Assembly: GCA_003024985.2 (NCBI GenBank) | Contig: PXIH01S0027851.1 | DNA length: 12,301 nt | Source: Euperipatoides rowelli | Taxonomy: Eukaryota > Onychophora > Udeonychophora > Euonychophora > Peripatopsidae | Direction: 5' to 3' (one strand) | Part shown: positions 7,687-12,301 of the stretch, one piece after another | How the letters are laid out: every line of letters begins with the position of its first letter | How positions within the stretch are numbered: the stretch's first letter is position 1 | Position numbers and translations under genes: made by a program | Notes under the pieces: generated by a model | Told to the model about the DNA's origin: nothing | What the model saw: the letters and a program-made list of their open reading frames with translations, nothing else | Database searches by the model: none

Positions 7687-8149
7687 CAGAACACCATTGT
7701 CCCACTATATACCATATGGTGTCCCACTTAATACCGGCCCTGGTATAAAGTGGGACAGATGGTACACAGTGGGAAATCAACAAATTTCACTAGTAAAACT
7801 AAATTTAAAAATATAAAAAAATTATATATTAAACAGATGGTCCATAGCTACATATTGATATTCTAACCACTTGGATAATTCAAAACATTTTTTAAATATT
7901 GCAGTTTTAAAAAATTTTCCCCAAAAAGGGCCTATATACCGCTCTCCCCTACAGTCCTAACCTTACGGTTGCCTTGAACGCTAACTCCAACTACGTGTGA
8001 AATCCACTATTTACCAATCCTATGATATTCTAGAAATAATCGTTTATGATCAATTGTGATCATTTTGACACAACTTCCGACAGACATTTCCATAATGACA
8101 AGAATACATGCGATGTTAAAAATGTGGTAAAATGGGACATTGTGTTCCA
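7687..8149. mobile_element. MITE-like unit with terminal and internal inverted repeats
   Basis: The left end (GAACACCATTGTCCCAC, from about 7689) matches the reverse complement of the right end (TGGTAAAATGGGACAT then TGTGTTCC, 8125-8148). This gives inverted ends of about 25-28 bases. Just inside the left end the same motif recurs: GTCCCACTATATACC (7699), GTCCCACTTAATACC (7721), TGGTATAAAGTGGGAC (7741-7756) and GGTACACAGTGGGA (7761-7774). Two direct and two inverted copies form a nested hairpin. The body 7993-8134 is homologous to 77-233. There is no coding capacity, and a 63-codon minus-strand open frame at 8060-8251 is spurious. No certain target-site duplication is visible. Confidence 0.6.
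7993..8134 (+). repeat. Dispersed repeat, copy 2
   Basis: Homologous on the same strand to 77-233; the shared anchors are listed there. Here the repeat runs directly into the right terminal inverted repeat of the 7687-8149 unit, while copy 1 lacks that end. Confidence 0.7.
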
Positions 8150-8836
8150 GTTTTTAGGTGCTTCTGGGAAAAAATTAAGAAATTGTGTTAAATTCTGATA
8201 CAAATAAATGTAAATGGAAAAACAATAGTGGCTATCATCCAATGAAAGCATAAAGACTTCATGTCATTAGTACAGGAAACAAATTATTTTAGAGATAATG
8301 ATTGGATAAAAATACAAATGTACAGTATATTAAACACAAATATTCAACATAATTTTAAAGTATGTATTTTTTTTATTTTTTATTATAATTATTTCACACA
8401 AGAGGATAATAAATAAATTTACAATCAATTTTAGATTGAACAGTTTGTCATAATTTTCTTTGGTTTGAATACGGTATTTTAAATAATGTTGCACATTTCT
8501 AAATTCATAACACTAGAATATTAAGAGAAGCATCAGAAAACATTCAAATAGCTAACTTTGAATGCAAGAGAGTTGCTTCTATTTCCCAGTATTCTACAGT
8601 GCACAATAGCCTTCAAGCTGAAACCTGTTGCTCTTTAAACTCAATAATAATAAGATTTGTCAAAGAAAATATTTTCTTTTAAAAATATATTCAAAATATA
8701 AATCTGTCATTATAATTTATTTTAGACACTTATGGCAAAAAAAAAAAAAGTAGTGAAGCCAACACCCCTTAGACACACTATTAGACATGACATATTAGTT
8801 TACATATAATGAAACCTTGGGAGTTGTTTTAAACAA
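8150..8836. other. AT-rich spacer, no gene seen
   Basis: AT-rich, with T- and A-tracts (about 8367-8381 and 8738-8749). No open frame longer than background and no recognisable repeat partner in the window. Confidence 0.6.
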
Positions 8837-8979
8837 AGGATAGTGTTGCCAACTTAACACTTTACTGTTAGATCTAATTTAAAAAACGTCTAAATTTAGT
8901 TTTAAAGTTTCATAAGTTTTTGATAAAAAAAAAACAGCTAGATCTAGTGATAAAATTGTTGAGTTGGCAATACTCTCCT
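8837..8979. mobile_element. 143-bp foldback element (MITE-like)
   Basis: The arms 8837-8876 and 8939-8979 are inverted copies. The left arm reads AGGATAGTGTTGCCAACTTA and on to AGATCTA. The right arm, reverse complemented, reads AGGAGAGTATTGCCAACTCA and on to AGATCTA. The match covers about 40 bases with a minority of differences. The roughly 60-base centre is AT-rich. The size and long arms fit a small non-autonomous foldback or MITE; a hairpin RNA gene is possible but unsupported. I see no clear target-site duplication. Confidence 0.65.
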
Positions 8980-9510
8980 AGTTACTCTAAGTTTGGCTTT
9001 GAAACAATGTTTTAATAAGAAGAACCAAGTGATGTTTTGTCCAGATGCATGGTATTTATAGAACTAGGAGTGAAAACAAGGCTGCTATTTTAGAGAGTTT
9101 ATAATTTTTCTCATTTTGCCAAATTTATTTCATCACTGAGTATTATGATTTAGAGTCACAAAACAGAGAAAAAAAAGAGCAAATAAATCCCTTGTTTTAA
9201 AAATACATATATCTGAATTAGTATAGGATTTAATTTTAGGGATATAATAAATATTATTAAAATGAAAATGAAAACATAATTCATGTTGTATATTGTTAGG
9301 CACTCTTGGACATTAGGGTTTTATAATATAGTATTCGTGCAAATAAAATAGCAGCCCTGTAAAGGCAAAGACAGTTTATAATTTAAACAATCAGATGGAT
9401 CATTTGCAATAAATAATCTAGAAATTGAAGATAATCTAAGACTGATAAAAATAATAAATATAAGCAAAGCATTTTTTTTTTTCAATTATAAATTTAAGAA
9501 AAAATAAAGG
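8980..9510. other. AT-rich spacer, no gene seen
   Basis: Low-complexity AT-rich sequence with short A/T tracts and stops in all frames. Nothing is recognisable. Confidence 0.6.
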
Positions 9511-9787
9511 TCGGCGTTATTCCTACGGGGTGTAGTAAACCACACATGCGTAAATTTGATTATCGTATTTCCGTAACACAAACTGATTATAAACTGAAAT
9601 GTTGGAATAGAGATCTTGTTAAATTATAAATATTTAAGCTATTACATAAAATGTGCTAGCTTCTACGGCACTTTCTATTTCAAAATGGCAAATATGAATT
9701 TAAATATAATATTCTATAATGTTTATGATTCTATGCATGAGTAAATGATGTGTTTGGTTAAGTGCACCCTGTAGGAATAAGGACAAC
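9511..9787. mobile_element. 277-bp MITE-like unit with inverted ends
   Basis: TTATTCCTACGGGGTG at 9517-9532 is the inverted match, at 15 of 16 bases, of CACCCTGTAGGAATAA at 9765-9780. Weaker similarity continues inward (GTAGTAAACCACACA against CACTTAACCAAACA) and a few bases outward. The interior is non-coding. No second copy lies in the window, so element status rests on the inverted ends alone. Confidence 0.5.
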
Positions 9788-11993
9788 AATAGGAAAGTAT
9801 TATTTCAACCACTCATAGAAATAATCACTTCCAAAAATAAAATACAACTAGAAAAAAAAAATGCCAACAAAAATAATCCACATAGTTATTTGTCCTGATG
9901 CATTTTTTATTTAGTTCCAAGCATTAACAACAGGCGGCTGGTTGAAAATCTAGAAATATCTATAGGAGATCTTTCAATAATGGCAAGATATTACACTAAT
10001 TGCAAATATTTTTATGTGGCGTGGTATATTAACACATTTCTTAAATAAATTCCAAAACAATTATTCAAGCAACAAACTAAAAAAATGAAATAATTTGAGC
10101 CTGTTTTCTTATATGGTTAACAATAGTATCAGCAATAAAAATATACAATTGTAATTTAAAAGGAAAACCTAAGGTTCCAGGAAATAAAAATCCAACAAAT
10201 CAGAAATAAGTAATTACTTAACGATGTATAAGAAAGAGTTTTTCAGCTTTGTACAAGCTATATTTACACTAAATAAATAAATAAAAATAATCTCATTCTC
10301 AGCCAATATATTTTTAAACAAAACCTCGAAAAATGTTTTTATCAACAATTTAAAATAGCATTTAGCATAAATAACTTCCAAACATGGATTAAAACTGACC
10401 CCAAACATTCCATGGGTTAAAAGTGAAAAAAAAAAAATACTGTATAATAAATTTCAAACAAATGATCCAATTTGTCTATAAATTTTACAAGACATACATG
10501 TAAGAGTAAATTATACATTTTAAGTTGAGTACTGTAAATACTTTGAAACAAAATCATACTCTAAAATACAATAATAGATCAATATACTTGCTACCTTCAA
10601 AGTCTTTATGATAGCCTAATCCTTTCTATTCAGTTGGGGAATTTTAAGAAATCCTAGTTACTGCCTAGTTGCGATATGTGAGATGTGATCCGAGAGGAAT
10701 TTAGCATTACCGTAAATTCGTAGTCAAAAGCAGTTCCCGGGGAAAAGTGCAAAATAAATTTTTAAAAAAAATGAAGGAATATAAGTGCTTCATGGGGAAG
10801 GGCACAAGGAAAATTAAAAAAAAAATAGCAATATAAACACCCGCTCGGGTCAGAGAGCAAATGGAGTTGATATAATTCAAAGTATTTTAGTTCCGTCCAG
10901 GTTAAAAGCTCAAACAGTAGACAAATAATTCCACATCCCTACCAGTTCAAAGTGCAGACTGTCGATAAGAAATTCAGGTCTTTTTAATAATCAATAAATA
11001 TTATAAGCTTATACTTATTTCCTCCTGCCTGCCTCACAAAACCCACATCTAAGTTTTCAGACAAAGCTACCTATGACCTCCAAAAGAAAATCACATTTAT
11101 TTTCTAGTTTCATCACATCCCACTCTGTTCATAGTTTTCAAAACAATAAATATACATGTATTTTTATTATTTATTTATTGGCCATCGTTATTTATTCCTG
11201 CATATAGTAATTTTTGATGTTTCATCATTACATTTTTAATATGTGGCTTATTACAGTCTACAGAAATGTGTAAAAAAATTAAATAAATCACACATCAGAA
11301 CATTTAACAAAATTATTAAAAAGTTTTACATACCGATAATTAAATATATTTTATTATAAAATTCTTATTTGAATCAAAATAAAAACATTGGATTGAAAAC
11401 TAATAATAATAATAGTGGCCAATTTCAACATTTTTCAATACAGAATCATCAGAATTCATAATGTCATTCATATGTAGCAGCCTTCGAGCATACATCATCA
11501 AAATATTAGCCTATCAAACGAATAGCCCTGTGTCATCACATAATTATTATGACAGTCTCCAAACCGTTGGACACCTGCGCAGATAATTATAACGGGCAAT
11601 CTAAGAAGAAAAATATCAATTTCTATTGGAAATGTTTGTTTTGAACGGGTTTTTTTTTTAATTATTTTTTATCCAAATAATCTGGCTCTACTTTCCATTC
11701 ACTATTACCATATCTACAGTGATTCCAACTCCCCTCAACTATAAATAAATACCGTAAATAAAACTAAACATAGTAATGTAGTCTTGCATTTTCTGCCATT
11801 GGAATTACACAATGCCTGCTTATAAGGCCGTTTTCATAAAAAACATCAAATTTTATGCAAATTTATCTCTCTCTCTTAGCTTTCCCCCACTCTATACACA
11901 AACCTACACATAGGCCTAAACTAAAAAAAAAGTGGCCAAAGTCGCTCCCCAAATGTCAGGGAAAATTTTCTTTTAAAAAAAAGTTAAGTCGAT
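9788..11993. other. Long AT-rich non-coding region
   Basis: No credible coding frame, tRNA or rRNA is seen. A 64-codon minus-strand frame at 10214-10408 has low-complexity composition and resembles nothing I know. Minor features are an AAAT repeat at about 10269-10286, an AAT microsatellite at about 11402-11414, and an imperfect hairpin GTCTCCAA-ACCG-TTGGACAC at 11555-11574. The region could be an intron, a long untranslated region or intergenic DNA; the sequence does not decide. Confidence 0.5.
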
Positions 11994-12090
11994 GTTTTCA
12001 GGCAGCTTTCTACGGTTCAAGGTGCTAGGTTTTTGGCAACCTCGCAATTCAAGGAGGAAGGTTTTTGGCAGTCCTCTCGGTGCAAGGCAC
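11994..12090 (+). repeat. Three-unit tandem repeat, about 32 bp each
   Basis: Units at 11994-12027, 12028-12059 and 12060-12090 each start with GGTTTTTGGCA or GTTTTCAGGCA. Each has a CAAGG-containing second half (GGTTCAAGGTG, ATTCAAGGAGG, GGTGCAAGGCA). The tract is richer in GC than its surroundings. Its function is unknown; it may be part of a larger satellite or a repeat within a transposable element. Confidence 0.65.
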
Positions 12091-12301
12091 GTTTAATAAA
12101 ATTTTAAAAATATTCAATTTCCAACTTCATCCAGGGCAAAGACAAGACAAAATTTTGATAATGAATATAAAAGGCATATAAAAGAGACCAAGATGCCAGT
12201 ACAAAAATTAGCATAATTAACTACCCAGGACTAATTAATTCAACTAGACCAAAAAAATTGCTATAAGTTGTCAAAAATAGTGTTAATAGAAATTTAAAGT
12301 T
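12091..12301. other. AT-rich end of the window, no gene seen
   Basis: AT-rich sequence without recognisable features. Confidence 0.6.

Noticed and set aside
10214-10408. 64-codon minus-strand open frame
   Set aside because: Low-complexity AT-rich composition (F/I/L/K), no family resemblance and no supporting context.
1-12301. CRISPR array, operon or bacterial defence system
   Set aside because: Repeats are diverged and mobile-element-like, there are no spaced short identical repeats, and the gene content is that of animal transposable elements.

Overview
The window looks like AT-rich, gene-poor repetitive DNA from an invertebrate metazoan. Long homopolymer runs, TIR-like foldbacks, decayed Gypsy and non-LTR reverse transcriptases and a decayed gene of a large uncharacterised animal protein family all point that way. 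There are no bacterial-style operons and no intact host gene. A mollusc or similar animal is plausible, but the species cannot be read from this sequence.

The core of the window (about 1.0-7.3 kb) is a nest of dead mobile elements. A Gypsy-type (Metaviridae) LTR retrotransposon lies on the minus strand in two pieces. Positions 6918 down to 6108 hold the second half of reverse transcriptase and the first part of RNase H. Positions 2483 down to 1035 hold the rest of RNase H, the integrase and the natural C-terminal stop. The RNase H homology breaks off at one edge and resumes about two codons later at the other.

The insert between the two pieces, 2484-6107, is bounded by long inverted repeats of about 260 bp (2484-2742 and 5834-6107). 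It carries on the plus strand a broken gene (2740-5386). The encoded protein family has a PIN/XPG-like acidic core (GDADV, then EDTDLL) and a cysteine-rich C-terminus. The simplest reading is a 3.6-kb terminal-inverted-repeat element carrying a PIN-like protein gene that landed inside the RNase H domain of an older Gypsy element. This is the most interesting object in the window. The gene has lost its N-terminal part right at the left repeat, and it carries several stops, frameshifts and an inserted 220-bp segment.

Upstream (minus-strand sense) of the Gypsy reverse transcriptase, positions 7290-6939 hold a non-LTR (LINE-like) reverse transcriptase fragment in the same orientation. The flanks hold smaller repeats. 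These are a tandem duplication of about 100 bp next to a single N (418-623), a dispersed repeat with copies at 77-233 and 7993-8134, a 460-bp MITE-like unit around the second copy (7687-8149), two more foldback elements (8837-8979 and 9511-9787), and a three-unit 32-bp tandem repeat (11994-12090). The right third (about 8.15-12.3 kb) is otherwise AT-rich sequence in which I see no coding region.
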